64,000 nucleotides of DNA, taken from the NCBI RefSeq assembly GCF_947500835.1, contig NZ_CANMTQ010000003.1, positions 186,001 to 250,000 on the forward strand. The letters are read 5' to 3'. Position numbers and translations under genes: made by a program. Shown here piece by piece: positions 1 to 7,649 of the stretch. Below the pieces are notes generated by a model. That model was not told where the DNA came from and made no database searches. It saw only the letters and a program-made list of their open reading frames with translations. Origin of the DNA: an uncultured Halomonas sp. Its GTDB lineage: Bacteria > Pseudomonadota > Gammaproteobacteria > Pseudomonadales > Halomonadaceae. The number at the start of each line of letters is the position of its first letter. Position 1 is the stretch's first letter.

Positions 1-1140
1 GGGGCTGACAACGGCCTGGGCGTGGCGGCGGCCCTGGCGGTTCTGGAAGACGATTCATTGCGCCATGGCCCCCTTGAGGCGTTGTTTACCCTCGAAGAAG
101 AGTCCAGCATGGGCGGCGCACTCAACCTGGCGGAAGACTGGCTTGAGGGGCGATATCTGCTCAATCTCGATTCCGAGGATCGAGGACAGGTCTATATCGG
201 CTGCGCTGGCGGCGCCGACGTGCTGATCTCCGCGAATCTGCCGACATGCCCACTGAAAGAGAATGAGAGCGTCTGGCAGCTGTCGCTGACCGGTCTGGTG
301 GGCGGACATTCTGGCATCGATATTCACAAGGGGCGGGGCAACGCCAACCGCCTGCTGGTGCGTGCGTTGCGTGCGTTGGAGCCCTATGGTGCGCGACTGA
401 TCGACTATCAGGGTGGGACGCTACGCAATGCACTGCCGCGGGAGGCCTTCGCCATGCTGACCCTGGATGAAGAGGAGGAGGATGCTGCAAAGGCGCGCTT
501 GGCCGAGTTACAGGCGGAACTAGCCGTCGAGCTGGCCGGTGTCGATGACGGTCTCAGACTGTCCCTGGAAGCGGTGGCTTCTTCACCTCAGGAGGCATTG
601 ACGAGCTCTGCAAGCCATTTGCTGATCGATGCGCTACACGCCGCGCCTTATGGCGTCGAGCGCATGAGCGTCGAGGTACCCGGCGTGGTGGAAACCTCCA
701 ACAATCTGGGGGTGGTGACGCTCAAGGAAGGACGCTTCGAGCTCTGCGCATTGGTACGCTCTCTGCGTGATAGCGCAACTCAGGATATGGCGGATCGATT
801 TTGCGCCCTGTTCGATCTGATTGGCGCCACTACCCGGGTCGAGAACGCCTATCCCGGCTGGACACCTGATCCGGATAGCAGCCTGCTAAAGCGCTTTCGG
901 GAACTGCACCAGCGCCGTCTGGGCGTCGAACCCGAGGTCAAGGTCATCCATGCAGGGCTCGAATGCGGCATTCTCGGCGGCAAGTATCCAGCGCTCGACA
1001 TGATCTCCTTCGGCCCGCAGATTCGCGGCGCTCACTCCCCGGATGAGCGTGTCGAGATCGACTCGGTAGAAGAATTCTGGGGCCTGCTGCGTGCGCTGAT
1101 CGAGGAGCTGGCCGAGGAATCGATCGAGAGCAAGGCGTGA
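1..1140 (+). CDS. pepD: Xaa-His dipeptidase PepD, 5' end cut off by the window
   Basis: Frame 1 is open from the first base and begins with GADNGLG, so about 110 N-terminal residues lie upstream. This is the C-terminal ~380 residues of an aminoacyl-histidine dipeptidase of peptidase family M20, a cytosolic zinc enzyme that splits dipeptides such as Cys-Gly or beta-Ala-His. Visible family residues are the bridging Asp of GADNG, the catalytic Glu of EEESSMGG, the Asp of NLDSED, the lid segment HSGIDIHKGRGNA and the metal-binding His of VIHAGLECG. The stop is TGA at 1138-1140. It converges on the App1 gene 9 bases away, and no terminator is visible between them. Confidence 0.93.
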   Translation, partial: GADNGLGVAAALAVLEDDSLRHGPLEALFTLEEESSMGGALNLAEDWLEGRYLLNLDSEDRGQVYIGCAGGADVLISANLPTCPLKENESVWQLSLTGLVGGHSGIDIHKGRGNANRLLVRALRALEPYGARLIDYQGGTLRNALPREAFAMLTLDEEEEDAAKARLAELQAELAVELAGVDDGLRLSLEAVASSPQEALTSSASHLLIDALHAAPYGVERMSVEVPGVVETSNNLGVVTLKEGRFELCALVRSLRDSATQDMADRFCALFDLIGATTRVENAYPGWTPDPDSSLLKRFRELHQRRLGVEPEVKVIHAGLECGILGGKYPALDMISFGPQIRGAHSPDERVEIDSVEEFWGLLRALIEELAEESIESKA

Positions 1141-1149
1141 ACAAGTGAT

Positions 1150-2256
1150 TCAATTGTCGCTGGGCGCCTGGCGTACCGCCTGCAGCCCGGCGGCAGAAAT
1201 GAGCCCCTGCTCATGGGCATGTTCGGCCATGCTGACGCTATCCGCGGCTAACAGTAGCGAACAGCCAGCGTCGGTGATCTCTTTGGCAAGGTCCTCGATT
1301 GCCTCGTTTCTGGAGGCGTCCTGATTGACATTGCGAATATAGATCGTCTTTATGCGACCCGGATAGTCCCGCACGATGCGAGCGTAGGTTTCAGGGTCGT
1401 GTTGGCCGCTATCGCCGATCAGCACGAAAGGCAGGTCGTCGTAGAGTTCGAGCATCTGCTGGATCAGGTTCGACTTGTGATCCTCCGCCTTGCGCGGCAA
1501 AGGGCGTTGCAAGGTCAACCCCCATTCCCGCAAAAACAGAATGGGGCCGACGGGGATATTGTTGCGCTGAAAGAACTCTTCGAGCACTTCATAAATGCTC
1601 CACGGGCCTCGAGAAACATAGAGCAGCGGCCGTTTTCGCTGGCCATCTGCGCCGGCAAACAGCGCCTGATAGAATTCCGCCACCCCGGGAAAAGCAACCC
1701 GCTGGTGCGCCTTACGAAAGAAAAGCCGATACATCATCTTCAGCTTGTTGGCGACTCCGGTATACATCACGGTGTCGTCGATATCGCTGATGACCACCAG
1801 ATCCACCGCTGTTGGTGGTATGTAGATATCCACCTTGGCGCACACGGTGCGCTCATCGCGCATGACGATATCGAGAGTGCCCGTATGCCAGCTTTGATCC
1901 GGAACCAGCGGTTTGCTCAATGGCAGATGAACATCGAAATACCCGTCCCGGTCAGTGGTTACCTGGATTCGGTTGCCTTCCACATCGAGCGTTACGTCCA
2001 CATGCTTGGCGCCCCAGCGCAGCATCCGGCGGAAAACATCGACAATATCCCGATAGAGGGTGCCTTCCGGCGCCGGCAATCCGATGCGCAGTTGCCGGAA
2101 CACCCGCCCCATGACAAAGACTTCGCGTTGGGAGCCGTAACCGCGATAGGCGTTGACCACGATGCCGCCATGGCCCTTGTCCGACTTCATAGGGCGCGCC
2201 ATGACGTGCACTATTTTTCTTAGCGCCTTGCTGATTGGGCGAGGGGTGTGCGGCAT
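1150..2256 (-). CDS. App1-type phosphatase domain protein (DUF2183)
   Basis: A 368-residue protein with the App1 catalytic domain, a HAD-like family named after yeast phosphatidate phosphatase App1. The phosphatase motif DIDDTV is near residue 158, followed by LLYVSRGPW and the distal acidic motif LIGDSGQHDPE. The N-terminal half, with TLDVEGNRIQV and YFDVHLP, looks like the beta-sandwich that precedes this domain in bacteria. I chose ATG 2256 because GGAGAGCT sits just upstream and the longer frame to 2310 runs into the terminator of the next gene. The physiological substrate in bacteria is not established; lipid phosphate hydrolysis is an inference from the family. Confidence 0.85.
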   Translation of the reverse strand: MPHTPRPISKALRKIVHVMARPMKSDKGHGGIVVNAYRGYGSQREVFVMGRVFRQLRIGLPAPEGTLYRDIVDVFRRMLRWGAKHVDVTLDVEGNRIQVTTDRDGYFDVHLPLSKPLVPDQSWHTGTLDIVMRDERTVCAKVDIYIPPTAVDLVVISDIDDTVMYTGVANKLKMMYRLFFRKAHQRVAFPGVAEFYQALFAGADGQRKRPLLYVSRGPWSIYEVLEEFFQRNNIPVGPILFLREWGLTLQRPLPRKAEDHKSNLIQQMLELYDDLPFVLIGDSGQHDPETYARIVRDYPGRIKTIYIRNVNQDASRNEAIEDLAKEITDAGCSLLLAADSVSMAEHAHEQGLISAAGLQAVRQAPSDN

Positions 2257-2308
2257 GGATAGCTCTCCAAACAAGACGTGTAACGATGACTGCTGAATAA
2301 GCATACAC

Positions 2309-2339
2309 AAAAACGCCTGTCCCTCGGAGGAGACAGGCG
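2309..2339 (-). terminator. Rho-independent terminator of the pfpI-like gene
   Basis: Read on the minus strand, an 8-bp stem CGCCTGTC/GACAGGCG (2314-2321 with 2332-2339) is followed by a run of five T. It lies between the stop of the DJ-1/PfpI gene and the start of the App1 gene, so the two are probably separate transcripts. Confidence 0.85.
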
Positions 2340-2405
2340 AAAATTGAAAAGGAGCTGCTAAAAGAACGATCGATAGGAACTATATGGGTTGATCAGGTGT
2401 GCCGA

Positions 2406-2969
2406 TCAAGCATGCTGATCGGAATGGCGTCCTTCGTTGATCTCTTCGACCAGCTTGTGGCAGAAAGCATCGAGATCGTCTGGCTTACGACTGGTAACCA
2501 AGCCCTTGTCGACGACAACTTGCTCATCGACCCATTCAGCGCCCGCATTCTTGAGGTCCTGGGAAATGGAGGGATACGAGGTCATCTTGCGACCTTCAAC
2601 GACGCCGGCATTGATCAGAATCCAAGGCGCATGGCAGATGGTGCCTACCGGTTTGCCTGCCTCGAAAAAGTGGCGTACAAAATCAAGGGCCTTGTCGTCC
2701 TGACGCAATGTGTCCGGGTTGAACAGACCACCTGGCAGCATCAAGGCGTGATAGTCGGTGGAATTCGCATCATCGAGGCTTTTATCGACCTCATAGATCT
2801 CGCCCCAGTCGGTCTCTGCCCAGGCACGAATGCCTTTGGTATCCGGTGCGATGACATGTACCGTCATGCCCTGATTTTCCAGCTTGGCCTTGGGTACCGA
2901 TAGCTCCGATTCTTCGAAACCGTTGGTGGCGAGAATGGCGACGCGTTTACCTGAGGATTGTTGGCTCAT
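2406..2969 (-). CDS. DJ-1/PfpI family protein (type 1 glutamine amidotransferase-like)
   Basis: A 187-residue cytosolic protein of the DJ-1/ThiJ/PfpI superfamily, close in length to E. coli YhbO and archaeal PfpI. The nucleophile elbow is TICHAPW, with the reactive Cys followed by His as in PfpI, and the N-terminal acidic motif is FEESEL. Relatives have been described as proteases, chaperones or deglycases protecting against glycation and stress; the exact activity cannot be read here. The start at 2969 has a full AAGGAGGT ribosome-binding site. It stands alone between dps and the App1 gene, with its own terminator. Confidence 0.9.
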   Translation of the reverse strand: MSQQSSGKRVAILATNGFEESELSVPKAKLENQGMTVHVIAPDTKGIRAWAETDWGEIYEVDKSLDDANSTDYHALMLPGGLFNPDTLRQDDKALDFVRHFFEAGKPVGTICHAPWILINAGVVEGRKMTSYPSISQDLKNAGAEWVDEQVVVDKGLVTSRKPDDLDAFCHKLVEEINEGRHSDQHA

Positions 2970-3148
2970 GCTACCTCCTTGCGGCATAGTGGCTAACAAA
3001 TTGATTTGGCACGATGCGTTGCGTGCTAATTACCAATGTGGGGCCGGCTGTGGGCGAGTACAAGGTGCCAGAAGTTTCAAAATGTAAGCTGCGCACTTTA
3101 GAAACCATTCGCCCACTAGCGTCTAATGGTTGCAGACCGATCCAAGGC

Positions 3149-3622
3149 TCAGCCTAGATAGGCGTTCAGCATCCATACGGTCTTTTCCTGATCGCGAATG
3201 TAATCGCCGACCATCGAGGCCGTGCCTTCATCGTCAGCATCCGACGCCAGGCTGAGAATTTCGCGCTGTAGTTCGATCAATGCCTGATAGCCCGCAAGAA
3301 TGCCACGCACGCAGGCATCGCCTTGATGAACGTGCTTGTCTTCCTGGATCGAAGCACATTGCGCGTAGTCGCTATAGGCGTGCATCGGCTCGTAGCCCAG
3401 GGTCAGGATACGCTCGGCGACCTCATCGACCTTGGTCAACAGATCCGTGTACTGCTCTTCGAATTTTTCATGCAGTTCGAAAAACTCGGGGCCTTTTATG
3501 TTCCAGTGATAGCCTCGCACATTCATATAAAAGATCTGATAGTTGGCCAATAGCGTGTTGAGCTTGTCGGCCAGTTGCGTTGCGCTGCGCTCGTGCAAAC
3601 CGATTGCGTTGATGTCGGTCAT
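3149..3622 (-). CDS. dps: Dps-family ferritin-like DNA-protection protein
   Basis: A 157-residue Dps-type four-helix ferritin that would form a dodecamer, oxidise Fe(II) with peroxide and shield DNA in stationary phase or oxidative stress. The ferroxidase signature is present: the His of YHWNIKGPEFFELHEKFEE, with the downstream acidic residues of YTDLLTKVDEVAERI. The N-terminus has no long Lys-rich tail, so DNA binding may be weak. The ATG at 3622 has GGAGAG upstream. It is transcribed alone, in the same direction as the PfpI-like gene, which is another stress-family protein. Confidence 0.92.
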   Translation of the reverse strand: MTDINAIGLHERSATQLADKLNTLLANYQIFYMNVRGYHWNIKGPEFFELHEKFEEQYTDLLTKVDEVAERILTLGYEPMHAYSDYAQCASIQEDKHVHQGDACVRGILAGYQALIELQREILSLASDADDEGTASMVGDYIRDQEKTVWMLNAYLG

Positions 3623-4060
3623 GAAGACTCTCCGTGATTGGGTTCAATAGGTGCCTAGCATAGGGCATTCGTCTTCAAATAAAAAAGCAATCGCATTTAT
3701 TTATTTGATAGTCATGTTCTATTTTTGACTCGACAGCTTGCATGCCGAATAAGTCTGAGCTGTACCAACGTTCTGTCATCGCACAGTTGCGGCTATGCTT
3801 GAGGGAGCAAGCATCTCTCAGAGGGCGTTTACAAAATGCCTGCACTAGGCAATGCGGCGTTGAAATTGACCTCAAAATGCTCATTTACTCCAGTAAACTG
3901 CGCTTTTTGACTCGCAACGTCCATGTTGCTCGCTCTTCGAGCAGCTGGCGCTGCCCAAATCGGCAATCCTGTCGATTTGTCGTTCAATTTCGTCTTGCCT
4001 TCGTTCGCCTGTTTTGTAAACACCCTCTCAGCAAAAAGTCATGCACCGTAAGGAAGCGTC
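3623..4060. other. Intergenic region with palindromic, repeat-like sequence
   Basis: This gap of 438 bases has no convincing gene. It is the divergent promoter region of dps and the lipoprotein pair. From about 3840 it contains several inverted repeats: TTTACT/AGTAAA at 3884-3897 with a 2-base centre, inside a block of alternating AT-rich and GC-rich sequence, and GCTCG/CGAGC a little further on. Frames across it are short and lack ribosome-binding sites. The density of palindromes suggests a dispersed intergenic repeat, but only one copy is seen in this window. Confidence 0.5.
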
Positions 4061-4645
4061 ATGTTCCAGCCGACCCGTTTATTGCTACCAATACTTTCCG
4101 TCATTGCGATTGCATTGACCGGGTGTCAGTCATTGGCGCCCTCGGATCCCTTGGCCCGTAATGCTGAGCCACTGCCCGCGCCCTGTACCTGGACACGCAA
4201 CGACCAAGCCTCCCAGGAGCTCTGGCTCAGAGCCACGGTGGAAGCCCTTGAGGCCCGGGACTATGCTATTCGCAACACGGATACCCAGCTGGGACTCGTC
4301 AGTGCCGAGCGCAGCACCCGCAAGCCGGGACTCGGCGCCGTGGACAGGCCCATCCTGGGAGGCAGTTCGGTATGGGGTAGCGTCGGTCGACGGTCAGGCT
4401 TCTCGGTAGGTTTCGGAACCGGGTTCGGCGGTGGTGTTGGCGGCGGATATTATGACGATCCAATAGAAATCGAACGCCTGTCGGTGCTCATCGACGAACA
4501 GAACGTCAGCATCACTCGGGATGCCAGCATCGTCGATCCTGGCGGTTACGTAATGGATTCCCGTTCACGAAACCGCAGTGAATTCTGCCGCGAGCTCAGC
4601 GCCTCCATCGAGTCCCGGGTACGAGTGCTGGAGAATCAGCAATGA
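4061..4645 (+). CDS. Predicted outer-membrane lipoprotein, first of a tandem pair
   Basis: A 194-residue protein with a type II signal peptide ending in the lipobox LTGC (Cys about residue 21). A folded segment WLRATVEALEARDYAIRN followed by a Gly-rich stretch (FGTGFGGGVGGGYYDD) makes up the middle. I do not recognise a characterised family. The segment around EALEARDYAIRNTDTQLG resembles DALVERGFVIRFANTELG in the next gene, so the two look like diverged copies of one domain. The start has AAGGAAG upstream. The stop overlaps the next start (ATGA at 4642-4645), which indicates translational coupling. Confidence 0.8.
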   Translation: MFQPTRLLLPILSVIAIALTGCQSLAPSDPLARNAEPLPAPCTWTRNDQASQELWLRATVEALEARDYAIRNTDTQLGLVSAERSTRKPGLGAVDRPILGGSSVWGSVGRRSGFSVGFGTGFGGGVGGGYYDDPIEIERLSVLIDEQNVSITRDASIVDPGGYVMDSRSRNRSEFCRELSASIESRVRVLENQQ

Positions 4646-5013
4646 GGCATATGGCAGCCGTCGTTGCACTACTGGCCTTGATGACAGTCTTGTTGACCGG
4701 ATGCGCCAGCGGGCAAAGAACGCTGCCGGAGCGTCAGGTCGTCCTGGAGGCAACCAGCGAGCAGGTATTGAATGCCGGACTCGACGCGTTGGTCGAGCGC
4801 GGCTTCGTGATTCGCTTCGCCAATACGGAGCTTGGGCGCATCAATGCAGTGTTTGCCGCTCGCCCGGGCTATGAGGTGCGCCTGACCACCAGTACGATAC
4901 CGGCGGGCACTCGATTGACGCTGTCAGGTCACCAGGGCGGACGTGCCGTCGAGCCGCAGCGCTTCGACGCCCTTCTGGCGGAAATTACCTCCCGCCTCGA
5001 GAGCGGGCGATAA
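4642..5013 (+). CDS. Predicted lipoprotein, second of a tandem pair
   Basis: A 123-residue lipoprotein with lipobox LTGC near residue 21 and a mature domain of about 100 residues. Its core (DALVERGFVIRFANTELG, then alternating hydrophobic strands with RLTLSG) parallels the first half of the upstream lipoprotein, but it lacks the Gly-rich insert. The overlapping ATGA start makes co-translation with the preceding gene likely. No enzyme motif is visible. The alpha/beta pattern is reminiscent of small periplasmic domains in envelope-assembly lipoproteins, but that is only a guess. Confidence 0.8.
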   Translation: MRHMAAVVALLALMTVLLTGCASGQRTLPERQVVLEATSEQVLNAGLDALVERGFVIRFANTELGRINAVFAARPGYEVRLTTSTIPAGTRLTLSGHQGGRAVEPQRFDALLAEITSRLESGR

Positions 5014-5029
5014 GTCGTACTCTTGATGG

Positions 5030-5455
5030 TCAATCGTCGTCGAAAACGGATGCGATTAGGGAGAGAAGACGATCATTCATCTCTTTCAGTGCATCCTGGG
5101 TATAGGGCTTTGGCGTGCCGTGGCCCCACACCGGCCCGGGCCAGGCGTCGTCGTTGCGACGTCTTAGAATGACGTGTAGATGCAGTTGCGCCACCTGATT
5201 GCCCAGAGTAGCCAGGTTGAGCTTGTCCCCACCGAGAGATTCTTGCATACCGCGTCCCAGCATCGTAGCTTCCCGCCACAGCCGTGCTTGCTCGTCTTCC
5301 TCGAGTTCATAGACTTCGCGGATAGCGGCACGACATGGCACCAGTATCACCCAGGGAAAGCGCGAGTCGTTCATCAAGAGCACCTGACACAACGCCAGAT
5401 CCGCTACATGATGGGTATCTGCTGCCAGGCGTGGATGAAGGCTAAAGTCGCTCAT
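5030..5455 (-). CDS. HIT family protein
   Basis: A 141-residue histidine-triad protein, the nucleotide hydrolase/transferase superfamily of small cytosolic homodimers. The triad motif is QLHLHVILRR, preceded by the conserved NLATLGNQVAQ segment and followed by DDAWPGPVWG, a C-terminal signature of a proteobacterial HIT subgroup. ATG 5455 is preferred over the longer frame because CAGGAG lies just upstream and the domain starts immediately (SLHPRL). The substrate cannot be assigned. It is divergent from the TauE-like gene, with 83 bases between their starts. Confidence 0.92.
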   Translation of the reverse strand: MSDFSLHPRLAADTHHVADLALCQVLLMNDSRFPWVILVPCRAAIREVYELEEDEQARLWREATMLGRGMQESLGGDKLNLATLGNQVAQLHLHVILRRRNDDAWPGPVWGHGTPKPYTQDALKEMNDRLLSLIASVFDDD

Positions 5456-5538
5456 AAGACTCCTGGGGTAGTGATATTCAAGAAAACCGATGATGACATC
5501 ATCAGGGAAGTGGCAAGAACGAACAACAAGGAGAGAAG

Positions 5539-6285
5539 ATGACGCTGCTCGAGGCACTTGCACTGGTGGCGATAGGGGGCGTTGCCGGATTCATCAATGT
5601 GTTGGCCGCTGGTGGCTCGATGCTGACATTGCCATTGCTGATGTTTCTGGGCCTGCCGCCTCAGGAGGCCAATGGCACCAATCGAGTGAGCATCGTGCTG
5701 CAGAGCGTGAGCGCGGTCGGCAGCTTCTTTCGCGCCGGCGCTCGGGAAATCGCCATCAGTCTGCGTCTGTCGATTCCGGCAGTGATTGGCTCGCTATGCG
5801 GTGCCTGGCTTGCCCTGCAGGTATCGAATGCCCTGTTCGAGGCGGTATTGATCGTTGCGATGGTGGGCGCTTCGATCATGATGCTGCTCCCGCAGCCCAA
5901 GCTCGATACCCGAGCCCTGAGCCCGGAGCGCCTGACGCCGGCGGTCTATCTCGCCATGTTCGGCATTGGATTGTATGGCGGTTTCATTCAGGTCGGGGTC
6001 GGCATTTTATTCATCGTCGTGCTCTATCGTCTGCTCAAGATCGATCTGGCCCAGGTCAATGTGTTCAAGGTTTTTATCATCTTGATCTACACATTACCGG
6101 CGCTTTTACTATTCATGATCAATGATCAGGTGCGCTGGAACTATGGTTTACTGCTGGCGCTGGGCAGCATGAGTGGCGCCTGGCTGGCAGTGAAAGTCAA
6201 CATGGGACCGCGGGGCGCTTATTGGGTCAAGCGGCTGACGCTCGTGGTCATCGTCGCCATCGTTGTACGGCTGCTGTTCTTTTGA
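5539..6285 (+). CDS. TauE/SafE family anion permease
   Basis: A 248-residue polytopic inner-membrane protein of the TauE/SafE family, whose members export sulfite, sulfoacetate or related organic anions. The family repeats are clear: GVAGFINVLAAGGSMLTLP near the N-terminus and FGIGLYGGFIQVGVGILFI in the second half, with about eight predicted membrane segments. Length is typical. The ATG has AAGGAGAG upstream. No sulfur-metabolism gene is adjacent, so the substrate stays open. Confidence 0.92.
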   Translation: MTLLEALALVAIGGVAGFINVLAAGGSMLTLPLLMFLGLPPQEANGTNRVSIVLQSVSAVGSFFRAGAREIAISLRLSIPAVIGSLCGAWLALQVSNALFEAVLIVAMVGASIMMLLPQPKLDTRALSPERLTPAVYLAMFGIGLYGGFIQVGVGILFIVVLYRLLKIDLAQVNVFKVFIILIYTLPALLLFMINDQVRWNYGLLLALGSMSGAWLAVKVNMGPRGAYWVKRLTLVVIVAIVVRLLFF

Positions 6286-6413
6286 TCCACTAACGAAGGT
6301 TTGACCTCTTGCCGTGACGCGGTACTTGAGAGATAACGGATGTGGGTCGGCTCGTTTTCCAATCGCGTCTTCGCTTCATCGAATCAGGAGAAGCGAATCA
6401 GGAGAAGAAGAAC

Positions 6414-6539
6414 ATGAAACATGCGTTGTTGCTGTCAGCGTTGCTGCTGCTGGTATCACTGGCCGGATGCAATACCATGCGAGGATTCGGCGAGGATATC
6501 AGCAAGGTGGGATCGGAAATCGAAGAGGCAGCGAACTAG
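6414..6539 (+). CDS. Entericidin A/B-family lipopeptide, copy 1
   Basis: A 41-residue lipoprotein with signal sequence and lipobox LAGC (Cys about residue 19), leaving a mature peptide that begins CNTMRGFGEDISKVG. This is the entericidin A/B signature, small cell-envelope lipopeptides described in enterobacteria as an antidote/toxin pair linked to stationary-phase lysis. The start at 6414 follows AGGAGAAG and removes a non-homologous upstream extension. A second copy follows 119 bases downstream. Which copy, if either, acts as toxin cannot be told from sequence. Confidence 0.85.
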   Translation: MKHALLLSALLLLVSLAGCNTMRGFGEDISKVGSEIEEAAN

Positions 6540-6658
6540 GCAAGTACCTGTATCTGAATGTGCGTAACCAATCGCTACCTGATAGGCTTCGTAATGATGG
6601 TGAAGCCGCCATTCTATTGTTGTAGAAGAAAATTGATCTATCGTTCAAGGAGAGCAGG

Positions 6659-6790
6659 ATGAAAAAGTTTATGATGCTGACGTTTACGCTACTCGTTAGC
6701 GCCAGTGTGCTGGCCGGATGCAACACTATGGAAGGCGCTGGCGAAGATATCGAGCGTGGTGGTGAAAAGATTCAGGATTCCGCCAGCTGA
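6659..6790 (+). CDS. Entericidin A/B-family lipopeptide, copy 2
   Basis: A 43-residue reading frame, MKKFMMLTFTLLV to the lipobox LAGC at about residue 21-24, then CNTMEGAGEDIERGGEKIQ. It shares the CNTMxGxGEDI core with copy 1 but has a Lys-rich N-terminus and a different tail. AAGGAGAG lies upstream. A hairpin follows the stop by 18 bases. The two copies are probably co-transcribed in the A-B order known from E. coli, though the gap between them is long enough for a second promoter. Confidence 0.85.
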   Translation: MKKFMMLTFTLLVSASVLAGCNTMEGAGEDIERGGEKIQDSAS

Positions 6791-6808
6791 GTCAGTTAGT
6801 CAAGTCAG

Positions 6809-6837
6809 CTTGCCGCTCGATAACCCCGGGCGGCAAG
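6809..6837 (+). terminator. Hairpin downstream of the entericidin pair
   Basis: An 8-bp perfect stem CTTGCCGC/GCGGCAAG (6809-6816 with 6830-6837) surrounds a C/G-rich loop and is followed by TTCTTGCTC. The T-tract is poor, so termination may be weak or bidirectional; the convergent ABC operon ends 54 bases further on. Confidence 0.6.
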
Positions 6838-6890
6838 TTCTTGCTCATCAATCGGCATATGTACTTCCATCCCGAAACTCGCGCTAAGCG

Positions 6891-7649
6891 CTAACCTCCG
6901 ACACTGAACCGCCGTTCCAGGCGTTCAAAGAACAGATCCGTCACGATCGCAAGCAATCCCACCAGTACGGCCCCTTGAATCACGTAAGCGATGTTATTGC
7001 CCACGAGCCCAGCGATGATTGGCGTGCCCAGACTCTGGGCGCCTACCGTCGAGCCAATGGTAGCGGTGCCGATATTGATGATCACCGATACTCGTACTCC
7101 CGCGATGATTACCCGCATGGCCAAGGGCAGCTCTACCCGCAGCAGCACCTGGGTTCGGCTCATGCCGGTACCTCTGGCAGCTTCCAACGTGGTGGCCGGT
7201 ACGGTACCTAGCCCGGCGATGGTGTTCTGTACCACCGGTAGCAGGCCATACAGCGTCAATGCCACGATGGTGGGTATGAAGCCAAAGCCTGCCAGGGGTA
7301 CGACGATGGCGAGCACCGCCGCCGGCGGAAAGGTCTGTCCGATGGCGGCCAGAGATGACACCAGCGGCTCGAATTCCCGGCCGTTGCGCCGGGTCACGAA
7401 AAGCCCGGCTCCCACGCCGACGCTGACGGAAATGATCGATGACACCAGTACCAGCAAGAGATGATCCAAAGTCAGCTGCAGGAAGCTTTCGCGATCGTAA
7501 AGCGGCGACCTCAGATCCGGGAAGACCCATTCGAATAGCGGCTTGAGCTCTTCCATGAACAGCACCAGGACCACCAGCAGAATACTGAGTGTGATCAACA
7601 GCCAGGTGCGCGTTTGCGTTGGCGCACGCAGGGTCATGGCTCTCATCAT
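6891..7649 (-). CDS. yehW: ABC importer permease, YehW/OpuCB-type
   Basis: A 252-residue inner-membrane permease, the last gene of a four-gene operon ordered as E. coli yehZYXW. The EAA loop motif reads LEAARGTGMSRTQVLLRVELP, matching the second permease's loop and the ProW/OpuC group. About six membrane segments are predicted. Its start overlaps the ATPase stop (two in-frame ATGs at 7649 and 7646). With YehY it would form the channel of a quaternary-amine (betaine/choline-type) importer; E. coli YehZYXW is a low-affinity betaine system, so the true ligand here is uncertain. Confidence 0.92.
   Translation of the reverse strand: MMRAMTLRAPTQTRTWLLITLSILLVVLVLFMEELKPLFEWVFPDLRSPLYDRESFLQLTLDHLLLVLVSSIISVSVGVGAGLFVTRRNGREFEPLVSSLAAIGQTFPPAAVLAIVVPLAGFGFIPTIVALTLYGLLPVVQNTIAGLGTVPATTLEAARGTGMSRTQVLLRVELPLAMRVIIAGVRVSVIINIGTATIGSTVGAQSLGTPIIAGLVGNNIAYVIQGAVLVGLLAIVTDLFFERLERRFSVGG

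Noticed and set aside
1399..2223. 274-codon plus-strand frame within the App1 gene
   Set aside because: Shadow of the App1 gene on the other strand, whose catalytic motif is clear.
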